A stretch of DNA of 64,000 nucleotides from Syntrophaceae bacterium (GCA_013388635.1 JACAEX010000067.1:1-64000); one strand, 5' to 3'. Shown: positions 1 through 8,977, counted from the first letter of the stretch. Notes: generated by a model from the sequence alone, not told the origin. Translations and numbers: made by a program.

Positions 1-284
1 ACAAGTACGGGGTAAACTTCGGCGGGAATCCAAGCTCCGTCCCTGCGTAGGCAGGGAACCAGGAACGTGTAAAACTGGGTTCCTGTTTTCACAGGAAACC
101 CTGGATTCCTGGTCAAGCCTGGAATGACAAAGCAAGGCGAGTGTCTATACAATTATGGACCGATTAGTAAATCCATATAATTTTTTTGGTCGAGTTTGTT
201 AAAAAAATCACTTTCCTATTGAAATTCCTCTGGTGAAGTGATAGAAGAGGGATGTTTATTTTTCCAGATCATCAGGAGGTAGAT
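1..284. other. Upstream non-coding region with a degenerate inverted repeat
   Basis: No gene is supported here. Bases about 35-135 contain repeated words such as ggttcctg and caggaaacc, and tggattcctggtc followed by caagcctggaatgac, which look like a degraded intergenic inverted repeat. A possible -10 (TATAAT at 176-181) has only a weak -35 (TTATGG at 153-158). It is the best promoter candidate for the following oadG-oadB genes. The promoter call is tentative. Confidence 0.35.
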
Positions 285-428
285 ATGGATAACTGGACAT
301 TTGGAATTACGATGATCGTAGTTGGCATGGGAGGCACACTCTTGACCCTGTGGATCTTGAGCCTGCTCATGATCGTCCTGAGAAATACCTTTCCATACCG
401 AAAAGAGGAGGAAGCCAAGGCAGAGTGA
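285..428 (+). CDS. OadG-like small subunit of a sodium-pump decarboxylase (47 aa)
   Basis: A short gene encoding 47 residues: a short N-terminus, one hydrophobic helix (about residues 7-32, TMIVVGMGGTLLTLWILSLL) and a charged Lys/Glu tail (YRKEEEAKAE). This is the layout of OadG/MmdD-type gamma subunits, single-span proteins that hold the membrane beta subunit to the carboxyltransferase in Na+-translocating decarboxylases. The ATG follows AGGAGG at 274-279. It lies 40 bp upstream of an oadB gene, which strongly supports the assignment, since length alone proves little. The usual gamma subunit has a longer soluble tail with zinc ligands, absent here. Confidence 0.65.
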   Translation: MDNWTFGITMIVVGMGGTLLTLWILSLLMIVLRNTFPYRKEEEAKAE

Positions 429-468
429 GGGATGAGTTAAGAGGTCATCTGTATTGGAGGAAAGAAAG

Positions 469-1608
469 ATGTTAGATGCAATAGGAAATGGATTATATGG
501 ACTGATTGCAGGATTTGCCAATCTTCACTGGTCCAATCCGGTCATGATCGGGATCGGATGCGTACTCCTTTATCTGGGAATCAAAAAGGATTTCGAACCG
601 TTGCTCCTTGTGCCGATCGGATTTGGATGCATTCTGGTCAATATCCCGCTGGCAGGATTGATGGAGGAGGAAGGGTTTCTCAGGATCATTTATGATGCAG
701 GGATCATGACAGAGCTCTTTCCTCTATTGATCTTCGTAGGAATCGGCGCCATGACCGATTTTGGACCTCTCCTTGAGAATCCGAAGATATTCCTCCTCGG
801 AGCAGCCGGGCAGTTCGGTATTTTTTTAACATTGGCCCTTGCCCTTGCCCTGGGTTTTTCGAAGCTCGATGCGGTTTCCATTGGCATTATCGGTGCCTGC
901 GATGGTCCGACAGCGATCTATGTCACCTCCAAGTATGCGCCCCATCTCTTAGGTGCGGTCTCAGTGGCGGCCTATTCGTATATGTCTCTGGTCCCGGTGA
1001 TCCAGCCGCCGATTATGAAACTCCTGACCACGAAAGAAGAGAAGATGATCAGTATGGGGGTGGTTAAAAAATCGGTTTCGAAGACGACCAAGATCCTCTT
1101 TCCTCTGGTCGTGACGGTCGTCGGTGGTCTTATTGCACCAAGGGGATTACCTCTTCTGGGAACAATCATGCTGGGGAATTTGATGAAGGAGTGCGGTGTG
1201 GTGGGCCGACTGGTGAAGGCTTCGGAGAATGAGATCCCGAATATCGTGACCCTTCTTCTTGGAATCTCCATCGGAGCCACCATGGATGGCAGAGTTTTTT
1301 TTAAATCCCAAACACTGATTGTGTTAGGCCTTGGCTTTTTGGCCATCTGCCTCGATACAGCCTGTGGCGTTCTGTTTGGCAAGGTGATGAAAATTATGAC
1401 AGGTGGGAGGGTCAATCCTCTCATCGGAGCCGCTGGCATCTCAGCCTACCCGATGTCGGCCAGGGTGGTTCAACGGGAAGGGCAGAGATATAATCCGAAG
1501 AATTACCTTCTGATGCATGCCATGGGAGCCAACACCGGCGGCCAGGTAGGCTCTGTGATGGCCGCAGCGGTCATGCTCTCCGTGCTGAAAGGGATGGGGG
1601 TGATTTGA
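469..1608 (+). CDS. oadB: Sodium ion-translocating decarboxylase beta subunit (OadB family)
   Basis: Polytopic inner-membrane protein of 379 aa, the usual length for OadB/GcdB/MmdB. In that family it decarboxylates carboxybiotin and exports Na+. The two diagnostic membrane motifs are intact: CDGPTAIYVTSK near residues 144-155, carrying the essential Asp, and GANTGGQVGSVMAA near the C-terminus. ATG at 469 follows GGAGG (456-460); an in-frame TTG at 454 lies before that site and is rejected. No alpha (carboxyltransferase) or biotin-carrier gene is in the window, so the partner must be upstream or elsewhere on the chromosome. It forms a likely transcription unit with the small gamma-like gene and the downstream permease. 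Confidence 0.9.
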   Translation: MLDAIGNGLYGLIAGFANLHWSNPVMIGIGCVLLYLGIKKDFEPLLLVPIGFGCILVNIPLAGLMEEEGFLRIIYDAGIMTELFPLLIFVGIGAMTDFGPLLENPKIFLLGAAGQFGIFLTLALALALGFSKLDAVSIGIIGACDGPTAIYVTSKYAPHLLGAVSVAAYSYMSLVPVIQPPIMKLLTTKEEKMISMGVVKKSVSKTTKILFPLVVTVVGGLIAPRGLPLLGTIMLGNLMKECGVVGRLVKASENEIPNIVTLLLGISIGATMDGRVFFKSQTLIVLGLGFLAICLDTACGVLFGKVMKIMTGGRVNPLIGAAGISAYPMSARVVQREGQRYNPKNYLLMHAMGANTGGQVGSVMAAAVMLSVLKGMGVI

Positions 1609-1663
1609 GTCAATGAATCAGGTTTTTTCTATAAAGGAAAATGTTTAAATAAGGATTTTGAGC

Positions 1664-2998
1664 ATGGAACCCATTCAACTGATTTCGAGCATCCTTTTCC
1701 TCGGTAGCATCATCTTGGTGATTACCGGTTGGATCGATAGCGTCATTGCGGCCATGCTGGGGATCATTGCCATGATCCTTTTCGGTGTGATGAGTGAGGT
1801 CCAGGCCTTTCAGTTTGTTGACTGGAACGTCATTCTGATCCTTCTCAGCATCTGGATCATCTCTGGCTATTTTGGAAAGTCGGGTGTGCCGGATTTCCTG
1901 GCCTCTATCGTTTTGAGAATGTCAAAGGGCAACGTGGCGATCTTTGTGACGGCCGTTGGGATGTTGGCAGGGTTTGTTTCGATGCTGATTGACAATGTCG
2001 TCGTTGTCCTGATGTTTGCGCCTGTCATTTTTCATGCCTGTCGGCGATTCCATTTCCCTTCGTTCGGCCCTGTTTTATACGTGGGCCTCTGTGCCAACAC
2101 TATGGGGACGGCCATGCTTTTGGGTGACCTCCCGCCCCAGATGCTCCATAGCGTTTCAGGCATTGAATTCGCAGGTTTTCTTTGGCATTCAGGCAGACCC
2201 TCCTCTTTCTTCGTTCTGTTGATCTCCTATATCGTCACAGTGGCCTTTTTCTACTGGAAATTCACGAAGACATACCGAGGGATAAGGATGGATCTCTCCA
2301 TCATGGGTGAAGCGAAACCCATTGACCACATCAAGGATAAGCCTTTCGCCATCGTGGTCTGCGTGATCTTTCTCCTGACCATCCTTGCCATGGCCTTTCG
2401 CCCAATTTTCGGTTACCCCCTCGGATTTATTGCGCTGTGGGGGGCGATCGCTTTAATCCTGTTCTTCGAGATTTTTAAAAGATCTTTTACATTGGAAATG
2501 CCCAATATGGAACAGGTCCTTTCTGAGCTTGACTGGAGGGCAATCTTTTTCTATGTCTCACTCTTCGCCCTGGTAGGGGGGCTGGAACATTCAGGGGTGA
2601 TCAAGCTGATTGCCAATGGGATGACCCCTCTCATCCAAAAAAGTCTCATAGCGGGCAGTTCTGTGCTCTTCTGGGTGACAGCCCCTATCGTTGGAGTGGT
2701 GGAACACGATGCCTATATTCTCACGATGCTCTATGTGATCAGGGATCTTGGGACCCTCCAGGGAATCAATCCGTGGCCTCTCTATTGGTCTCTTCTCTGG
2801 GCCGGTACATTGGGAAGCAACCTCACCATTGCGGGGGCCCCAGCCTTATTCGTGGCTAAGAATCTGGGCGAAAAAGAGGACCAAAGGAAAGTCAGCTTGA
2901 AGGAGTTCTTCAGCTACACGGTCCCATATGTGATCATCTCCCTTGTTTCCTGTTATATCCCCACCATGCTCATATGGGTCTTGCCTTTCGCAAAGTAG
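1664..2998 (+). CDS. SLC13/ArsB/NhaD-type ion transporter family permease
   Basis: About 444 residues with some 11-12 hydrophobic segments and the ion-transporter superfamily signatures: an early helix-loop ending in DWNVILILLSIWIISGYF, the re-entrant region SMLIDNVVVVLMFAPV (compare the D/N-rich segment of NhaD and ArsB), and a second repeat with EHDAYILTMLYV and GSNLTIAGAPALFVAK. Such proteins move arsenite, Na+/H+ or dicarboxylates; the substrate cannot be read from the sequence. ATG 1664 follows AAGGA at 1651-1655; a TTG two codons upstream is also possible. It sits 55 bp after oadB and 24 bp before the kinase-like gene, suggesting one operon tied to Na+ cycling or carboxylate exchange. 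Confidence 0.75.
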   Translation: MEPIQLISSILFLGSIILVITGWIDSVIAAMLGIIAMILFGVMSEVQAFQFVDWNVILILLSIWIISGYFGKSGVPDFLASIVLRMSKGNVAIFVTAVGMLAGFVSMLIDNVVVVLMFAPVIFHACRRFHFPSFGPVLYVGLCANTMGTAMLLGDLPPQMLHSVSGIEFAGFLWHSGRPSSFFVLLISYIVTVAFFYWKFTKTYRGIRMDLSIMGEAKPIDHIKDKPFAIVVCVIFLLTILAMAFRPIFGYPLGFIALWGAIALILFFEIFKRSFTLEMPNMEQVLSELDWRAIFFYVSLFALVGGLEHSGVIKLIANGMTPLIQKSLIAGSSVLFWVTAPIVGVVEHDAYILTMLYVIRDLGTLQGINPWPLYWSLLWAGTLGSNLTIAGAPALFVAKNLGEKEDQRKVSLKEFFSYTVPYVIISLVSCYIPTMLIWVLPFAK

Positions 2999-3022
2999 AA
3001 AAAGACTGATCGGGGAGGGGTT

Positions 3023-3871
3023 ATGGCAGTCCTGACCATAGCAAGGAAGTATGGAAGTGGCGCAAGAGAGATCGGGCAGGCCATCGCTCAACAGCTCAAA
3101 TACGACTATATCGATCGGGGAAGAATCCTCAATGACATGCGAGCCGAGGGTAAACAATGGGAAGAACGGGCCAAATATTTTGATGAAAACTATCCCGACC
3201 TGTGGGAAAGATATGATTGGTCTTTCAGGGGTTTTGTAGCACTGAACCAAAGCTATTTTTTGAATTACGCATTAAAGGACAGAGCCGTCATCATAGGAAG
3301 GGGAGGGAATTTTCTTCTTAAAGGCATACCTTTTGTACTCAGGGTTCGTATCGTCGCCCCGATTGAAAAGAGAATAGAGAGGGTGATGGAGAAGGAAGGC
3401 GTCAACAGTGAAAATGCACGTTGGTTGATAGAAAAAGCAGACCGTGAGATGGCAGGTGCCATCTATTTCATCTATGGAAGGGACTGGGATAACCCGGCAG
3501 AGTATGAGATGGTTTTTGATACAGGTGTTCAGACGCGCGATGAAATCATCACAGCCATTAAGAAGGGTCTTCTTGAGAAAGAGAAGTTGAATACCCCGGA
3601 GGCGAGGAAAATTCTTCAATTGAGGGCTCTTGCGGCAAAGATCAAAGCAGAGATCATCACCGACCCTCGATATTCAATCTCCGCGTTGGATGTCGATCCT
3701 AAGGAAGAAGGGCTGGTCGAGAAGGGTCTGATCCTCCGCGGGACCGTCCACAATCAAAACGATATCAAGCCGATTGAAGAAACCGCGAAGAGATTGGCTG
3801 GAGACGTGCCCGTCGAATGCGAGCTTCAATATCGATGGTACTCGAGGCTTGGCCCCAGGCAGTTTAAATAA
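3023..3871 (+). CDS. Cytidylate kinase-like protein with C-terminal BON-like domain
   Basis: 282 aa. Residues 1-190 match the cytidylate-kinase-like AAA_26 family: ARKYGSGAREIGQAIA replaces a strict Walker A, followed by YDYIDRGRI, RAVIIGRGGNFLL and an R-rich lid (RVRIVAPIEKRIERV). Residues about 205-275 look like a BON domain (RYSISALDVDP, then a VEKGLILRGTVHNQNDIKPI segment and a predicted beta strand near the end), normally linked to membrane or partner binding. True CMP kinases are about 220 aa and lack this tail, so it is probably not the housekeeping Cmk but a regulatory or specialised kinase. GGGGAGGGG precedes the ATG. It is the last gene of the oadG-oadB-permease run. Confidence 0.7.
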   Translation: MAVLTIARKYGSGAREIGQAIAQQLKYDYIDRGRILNDMRAEGKQWEERAKYFDENYPDLWERYDWSFRGFVALNQSYFLNYALKDRAVIIGRGGNFLLKGIPFVLRVRIVAPIEKRIERVMEKEGVNSENARWLIEKADREMAGAIYFIYGRDWDNPAEYEMVFDTGVQTRDEIITAIKKGLLEKEKLNTPEARKILQLRALAAKIKAEIITDPRYSISALDVDPKEEGLVEKGLILRGTVHNQNDIKPIEETAKRLAGDVPVECELQYRWYSRLGPRQFK

Positions 3872-3944
3872 CCCCCTTTAACCATTCCTTTTTCAGAAAT
3901 TCCAGGATGATTCCTCAGAAGTAGGTCGGAGGGAAAGAATAGAG

Positions 3945-6674
3945 ATGAATTGCCCTTCCAATCGTATCTGGCACGCCATCGAGATAGATCGCGCCCTGAA
4001 AGAGCTGGGTACAGACCCGCACAACGGGTTATCAGGAAATCAGGTTAAGGATCGTCTCGAGCAATATGGCTATAATGAGCTGAAAAAAGAGGAGAGGGTT
4101 TCCCCCCTCCTCCTCTTTTTTAATCAGTTTAAAAATGTCCTCATCCTCATCCTCCTGATCGCCATCGTCCTCTCCGCCGTGGTTGGAGAAGGGGTGAATG
4201 CTGCCATCATCGGCATCATCGTCGTATTCTGTGCGGTCCTCGGATTTGTTCAGGAGTATCGTGCAGAACGTGCACTGGAGGCACTCAAAGAGATGCTCTC
4301 CCCAACCATTACGGTTTTGAGGGAAGGGAAAGAGGAGGAAATTCCGTCAAAAGAGATCGTCCCAGGCGACCTCCTGCTTCTCGAAGCAGGGGATAAGATC
4401 CCTGCCGATGGCAGATTGGTCGAAAGCCATTCCCTGAGATGTGATGAAGCCTCCTTGACAGGAGAGTCCGTTCCGGTGGGGAAGGATATCAAGCCTCTCC
4501 CAGAAAATCTTCGGCTCAGCGATAGGAAAAATATGGTCTTCACAGGGACCACGGTCACCCATGGGAGAGGAAAGGCCGTTGTCACCTCCACAGGGATGAA
4601 TACAGAGTTTGGCAAGATTGCAGAAGAGGTGACAACCGTCGAGATTGAAAAATCTCCTCTTGAGAAAAGGACACAGGAGATAGGCAAGTGGCTCGGTGGC
4701 ATCGCCCTCGTGGTCTGCTTCCTTGTGGCGGGGGTAAGTGTGGTAAGGGAGGTTTTGGACGGAGGGAGGATTGACCTTCCGTTCCTCGTCACGATGATGA
4801 TGTTTGCCGTCTCCCTTGCCGTGGCCGCAGTTCCAGAGGCATTGGCAGCCATTGTCACGGGAGCCCTTGCCATCGGTATCCACCAGATGGCGAAAAGGAA
4901 TGCCCTGGTCAGGAAAATGCCTGCGGTGGAGACGTTGGGATGTACCACCGTGATCTGTTCGGACAAGACGGGTACGCTGACCAAAGGTGAGATGACGGTA
5001 AGAAGAATATTTACCGCTGGAAGGGATATGGAAGTGACGGGTGCTGGTTACGAACCCAAAGGAGAGTTTAAAGGGACTGAGATGAAGGTTAACAAGAGGA
5101 GTTCCCTTTCATTGCTTCTCCAGGGAGGGGTCCTCTGTAGCGATGCGGTCTTAGAAGAGAAAGAGGGCAAATGGTTTGTTAAAGGCGATCCTACCGAAGG
5201 GGCCTTGGTTGTGGCCGCGGTCAAGGCAGGCTACGACGAAAGGGAGATCAGGCTTGAAAACCCAAGGATTGAGGAGATTCCTTTCAGTTCTGAGAGAAAA
5301 CGGATGACCACCATCCATCAAATGGCAGATGGCAGAAGAATGGCCTTTATGAAGGGTGCTCCAGAGGTGGTCTTAGAGAGATGTTCTCATATTCTGGAAG
5401 ATTCAGAGATAACGGAACTGGATGAGACGAAAAGGGGCCAGATCTTAAAGGCGAATGAAGAGATGGCACAGGGGGCACTGAGAGTCCTTGGATTCGCTTA
5501 TCGAGATTGTCCCCATCCCATTGCATACACGGAGGAACACGTTGAACGGGACCTGGTTTTCCTCGGCCTTGCAGGGATGATGGACCCGCCCCGGGAAGAG
5601 GCCATCGAGGCCATCAAGGTATGCAAACAGGTGGGGATCAGACCGATCATGATCACCGGCGACCATCGGCTTACTGCGACAGCCATTGCAAAGGAAATAG
5701 GGATTTATCAAGAAGGCGATCGGGCATTGACCGGTGAAGAGTTAGAAAAAATGCCTCAGGAGGATCTTGAGAAGATCGTCGACCAGGTGACGGTCTATGC
5801 CAGGGTGTCGCCGATGGATAAGTTGAAGATTGTGAAGGCATGGAAGGCGAGGGGAGAAGTGGTGGCCATGACAGGCGATGGGGTCAATGACGCTCCGGCC
5901 CTGAAGCATGCTGATATTGGAGTGGCCATGGGAATCACCGGAACAGAGGTGACCAAAGAGGCGTCAGATATGGTGCTGAGCGATGATAACTTTGCCACCA
6001 TTGTGAAGGCGATCGAGAGGGGCAGATGGATCTATGATAACATAAAAAAATATCTCACCTATCTTCTCAGATGTAATCTTACGGAGGTGGTAGTCATAGG
6101 CGGAATCGTGTTGGTTTCCGGTCCTGAATATCTGCCCCTCCTGCCAGCCGCGATTTTATACATCAATTTGGTAACCGATGGACTGCCTGCCCTTGCTTTG
6201 GGCGTAGCTCCTCCGGACCCGGATATTATGGAGAGGCCGCCGAGGGACCCAAAGGAGAGCGTCTTTTCATGGGACGTCAGGGCATTCATTCTGCTAGCGC
6301 TCCTCATAGAGATCCCGTTCTTTTTCTTCCTCTTCTATTATGAACTCGGAGATATTAGCCATGCAAGAACGGAGCAGTTCTTCTTGTTTATCATCGTAGA
6401 ACTGATCATCGTCCTCAACTTCCGCTCGATGCGATACAGTGTGTTTAGGTCGCCTCCACATCGGTGGCTCATCCTTTCCATTCTATCGCAAATCATATTG
6501 ACAGCGGTACTCATTCAGATCCCATCAGTACGGAATGCCTTCGGCGTCACGAAGCCCTCTGCGTCAGACCTCGGGATCATCATAGGCTTCGGGATGGTCG
6601 TGTTTATCTCCATGGAGGTGATCAAAGCGATTTTGAGAAGAAAGATGGCTGTTGGAAGAAGGGTGTCTGCTTGA
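3945..6674 (+). CDS. Calcium-transporting P-type ATPase (type IIA, SERCA-like)
   Basis: 909 aa, full length for type II P-ATPases. In order: cation-ATPase N-terminal domain (1-75), actuator loop with LTGESVP (about 171-177), phosphorylation motif DKTGT (Asp about 340), nucleotide domain with KGAPE, hinge MTGDGVNDAPALKHAD (about 642-657) and ten predicted membrane spans. Membrane helix 4 reads VPEALAA and helix 6 reads NLVTDGLPALALG (741-753), the Ca2+-binding signature of SERCA/PMR1 pumps. Function is export of Ca2+ (possibly Mn2+) across the inner membrane with ATP. ATG 3945 follows GGAGGG at 3928-3933. It looks like a single-gene unit and is followed by a family A intergenic repeat. Confidence 0.9.
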   Translation: MNCPSNRIWHAIEIDRALKELGTDPHNGLSGNQVKDRLEQYGYNELKKEERVSPLLLFFNQFKNVLILILLIAIVLSAVVGEGVNAAIIGIIVVFCAVLGFVQEYRAERALEALKEMLSPTITVLREGKEEEIPSKEIVPGDLLLLEAGDKIPADGRLVESHSLRCDEASLTGESVPVGKDIKPLPENLRLSDRKNMVFTGTTVTHGRGKAVVTSTGMNTEFGKIAEEVTTVEIEKSPLEKRTQEIGKWLGGIALVVCFLVAGVSVVREVLDGGRIDLPFLVTMMMFAVSLAVAAVPEALAAIVTGALAIGIHQMAKRNALVRKMPAVETLGCTTVICSDKTGTLTKGEMTVRRIFTAGRDMEVTGAGYEPKGEFKGTEMKVNKRSSLSLLLQGGVLCSDAVLEEKEGKWFVKGDPTEGALVVAAVKAGYDEREIRLENPRIEEIPFSSERKRMTTIHQMADGRRMAFMKGAPEVVLERCSHILEDSEITELDETKRGQILKANEEMAQGALRVLGFAYRDCPHPIAYTEEHVERDLVFLGLAGMMDPPREEAIEAIKVCKQVGIRPIMITGDHRLTATAIAKEIGIYQEGDRALTGEELEKMPQEDLEKIVDQVTVYARVSPMDKLKIVKAWKARGEVVAMTGDGVNDAPALKHADIGVAMGITGTEVTKEASDMVLSDDNFATIVKAIERGRWIYDNIKKYLTYLLRCNLTEVVVIGGIVLVSGPEYLPLLPAAILYINLVTDGLPALALGVAPPDPDIMERPPRDPKESVFSWDVRAFILLALLIEIPFFFFLFYYELGDISHARTEQFFLFIIVELIIVLNFRSMRYSVFRSPPHRWLILSILSQIILTAVLIQIPSVRNAFGVTKPSASDLGIIIGFGMVVFISMEVIKAILRRKMAVGRRVSA

Positions 6675-6781
6675 CTCGGATCGTCGAAACCATTTTACCG
6701 TTTAAATTATGCCTTTTCTTTTCCGTGGCGGGTGGGCTTTTTATTCTCTTGTGAAATTTATGGTAATTTTTTAAGATAAAG

Positions 6782-6925
6782 ATTAAATGGCAAATTCGAA
6801 GCACGAGATCCTGAATTCTAAACGATCTCAAATATTCAAAATTCGAATGTTCCAAACATAAGTTTTAAATTTTGATATTTGAATGATTTGTTTCGGGTTT
6901 CGATATTCGGATTTAGGATTTTAAT
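6782..6925. repeat. Family A intergenic repeat, copy 1
   Basis: AT-rich imperfect inverted repeat between the Ca-ATPase and purE. The left arm has aaattcgaagcacgagatcc and caaaattcgaatg; the right arm has ttcgggtttcgatattcgga followed by tttaggatttt. The same words recur in five other gaps of this window. It ends just before the purE ribosome binding site. Confidence 0.6.
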
Positions 6926-6941
6926 TTGATGAGGGGGGTTT

Positions 6942-7442
6942 ATGAAGAGGCCTTTGGTGGGAATTCTGATCGGAAGCGAGAGCGATCTGCGGGTTATGGA
7001 GAAGGCGGCTGAGGTTTTGAGGGAGATGGGGATCCCCTATGAGATGGAACTTAGCTCAGCTCATCGACTGCCTGAGAAGACAGCGAAATATGCCAAAGGT
7101 GCAAGGAAGCGCGGGATTGAAGTATTGATTGCCGGTGCAGGAATGGCCGCCCACCTTGCCGGGGTTCTGGCCAGCCATACCACACTCCCCATCATCGGTG
7201 TTCCGATCAAATCGGGAGCGCTTGATGGCGTGGACGCCCTCTACTCCACCGTTCAGATGCCTCCAGGTGTTCCGGTGGCGACGGTTGGGATCGATGGGGC
7301 GAAGAATGCGGCCTACTTAGCCTGCGAGATCCTCTCGATCAAGCACCCCGAGGTCACTAAGAAATTGGAGGAGTTCAGATCCCGGATGAGAAAATTACTG
7401 GAGGAAAAATCGAAGGCTATAAAAAAGGGAAAATCGGGATGA
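6942..7442 (+). CDS. purE: N5-carboxyaminoimidazole ribonucleotide mutase
   Basis: 166 aa class I PurE, which moves the carboxyl group of N5-CAIR to C4 in de novo purine synthesis. Recognised by the N-terminal GSESDLRVMEKAAEVL (substrate phosphate site), SSAHRLPEKT with the catalytic His, AGAGMAAHLAGVLAS, and GVPIKSGALDGVDALYSTVQ, all colinear with E. coli PurE. The start has a strong GAGGGGGG site. The purE stop overlaps the tsaC start (ATGA), so the two are translationally coupled. purK is not in the window, so whether the substrate is N5-CAIR or AIR plus CO2 rests on the residues only. Confidence 0.95.
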   Translation: MKRPLVGILIGSESDLRVMEKAAEVLREMGIPYEMELSSAHRLPEKTAKYAKGARKRGIEVLIAGAGMAAHLAGVLASHTTLPIIGVPIKSGALDGVDALYSTVQMPPGVPVATVGIDGAKNAAYLACEILSIKHPEVTKKLEEFRSRMRKLLEEKSKAIKKGKSG

Positions 7443-8392
7443 AGGATTCTGAGGTGATTCACCGGGCCGCGGAGATCATCCGAGAGGGAGGGATCGTAGC
7501 CTTTCCCACAGAGACGGTTTATGGACTGGGGGCGAATGCCTTCGACCCTCTTGCTGTAGCCCGGATCTTTGAGGTGAAGAGAAGGCCCCTTTTTGACCCC
7601 TTGATCATCCATATCGCCCGTCCTTCCGATGTGAGAAAGATCGTTTTAAAGATTCCAACAAAAGCCAAGCACTTAATCGACCGCTTCTGGCCAGGGCCGC
7701 TGACCGTTGTTCTTCTCAAGAGACCTGAGGTCCCTGATATCGTGACGGCAGGACTTCCAACGGTTGCAGTGCGAATGCCCGATCATCCTTTGGCATTGCG
7801 TCTGATTGAGGAAGCAGATTGCCCGATCGCTGCGCCAAGCGCCAATCTCTTCGGTTATCTGAGCCCGACCACAGCCGATCATGTGAGAGACCAATTGGGC
7901 GATCAGGTCGATCTGATCCTCGATGGAGGTCCTTGTGAGGTGGGTCTGGAATCGACGATCCTTTCGGTGGTAGAAGAAAGGCCCGTGCTGTTGAGGCCGG
8001 GTGGAGTGCCGCTCGAGGAGATCGAATCCATCATCGGAGAAGTCGACAGGGCCCTGGTCGAAGAGGATAAGCCCACTGCTCCTGGAATGCTTCGCAGGCA
8101 CTATGCCCCTCGAACCCCGATCGTCCTCGACTGGTGCGAAGATAACCTTGATTTCTGCCGAGGGAAGAGAATCGGATTGCTTGCCTTCCAGGAGCCAAAA
8201 AATTTTTTAAAATTTGATCAGATCGAAGTTCTATCGAAAAAGGGAGATTTCAGAGAAGCAGCCGCCAGCCTCTTCTCCGCCATTCGTCGATTGGATGCCC
8301 TAAATTTAGATCTGATATTGGCTGAAGCCGTTCCTGAAGTTGGATTGGGACGGGCGATCATGGACCGTCTCCGTCGCGCCAGCCATACATAA
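7439..8392 (+). CDS. tsaC: L-threonylcarbamoyladenylate synthase, Sua5 type
   Basis: 317 aa: YrdC/TsaC domain (about 1-190) plus the C-terminal Sua5 domain. It makes threonylcarbamoyl-AMP from Thr, bicarbonate and ATP, the first step of t6A37 modification of ANN-decoding tRNAs. Visible motifs are PTETVYGLGANA near residue 22, KRRPLFDPLIIHI (the K-R basic site), and APSANLFGYLSPT (the S-x-N active-site segment). HYAPRTPI opens the Sua5 domain. The ATG overlaps the purE stop. This is the long Sua5 form rather than short TsaC; the gene name follows common usage. Confidence 0.9.
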   Translation: MKDSEVIHRAAEIIREGGIVAFPTETVYGLGANAFDPLAVARIFEVKRRPLFDPLIIHIARPSDVRKIVLKIPTKAKHLIDRFWPGPLTVVLLKRPEVPDIVTAGLPTVAVRMPDHPLALRLIEEADCPIAAPSANLFGYLSPTTADHVRDQLGDQVDLILDGGPCEVGLESTILSVVEERPVLLRPGGVPLEEIESIIGEVDRALVEEDKPTAPGMLRRHYAPRTPIVLDWCEDNLDFCRGKRIGLLAFQEPKNFLKFDQIEVLSKKGDFREAAASLFSAIRRLDALNLDLILAEAVPEVGLGRAIMDRLRRASHT

Positions 8393-8407
8393 AGGAGCAA
8401 TGAATTA

Positions 8408-8977
8408 ATGAAAAAAATTATTATAAGCCTCTTCATTCTCCTTTCACCTTTTACCATTCACCTTCCACCTTGTTTCGGATTGCCGGCAGAGGATGTCCAG
8501 CTGGTGACCGATGCCCAGTATTTTGGGGTGGCAAAGAGGATGATCCAGGAGGCCAAGGCCTCGGTTCGGGTGATGATGTTTGAGATGGGATACTATGAGA
8601 AGTTCCCAAACACGCCCTCCAACCTTCTCATCAAAGAGCTGATCGAGGCGAAGAAGAGAGGGGTAAACGTTCAGGTTATCTTAGAAGTGAAGGAGGGCAG
8701 AGATCGTACGACCGAGAGAAATCGAGACGCTGGGAGGATTTTGTCGGGCGGGGGCGTGGAGGTGACTTACGATCCACTCTTTAAAACGATGCATGCCAAA
8801 TGGGTGCTGGTGGATGGAGAACTGAGCCTCATCGGAAGCACCAACTGGACCTATTATGCCCTGACCAACAACAACGAAGTCTCGGTCCTCATCCGATCGA
8901 AAGAGTTGGCCAAAGCATTGGTCGACTATTTTAATCAGGTGAAAGCCGCCGGCACTAAATCTCAAAAGAAGGAATGA
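8408..8977 (+). CDS. Secreted phospholipase D-family nuclease (Nuc-like)
   Basis: 189 aa with an N-terminal signal peptide (KK then ISLFILLSPFTIHLPP, cleavage likely before the LPAED segment). One HKD motif is present, HAKWVLVDG, followed by SLIGSTNWT, as in the Nuc/PLDc_2 endonuclease family, where two single-HKD subunits form one active site. Likely role: periplasmic or extracellular DNA/RNA hydrolysis, although phospholipid cleavage cannot be excluded. It lies 15 bp after tsaC. The signal peptide is encoded by a tandem-like pyrimidine stretch (cctttcaccttttaccattc) that resembles intergenic repeats elsewhere in the window. Confidence 0.8.
   Translation: MKKIIISLFILLSPFTIHLPPCFGLPAEDVQLVTDAQYFGVAKRMIQEAKASVRVMMFEMGYYEKFPNTPSNLLIKELIEAKKRGVNVQVILEVKEGRDRTTERNRDAGRILSGGGVEVTYDPLFKTMHAKWVLVDGELSLIGSTNWTYYALTNNNEVSVLIRSKELAKALVDYFNQVKAAGTKSQKKE

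Noticed and set aside
469-3871. oadGB considered as part of a complete oxaloacetate decarboxylase operon
   Set aside because: No alpha subunit or biotin domain is present in the window, so the complete pump cannot be claimed.
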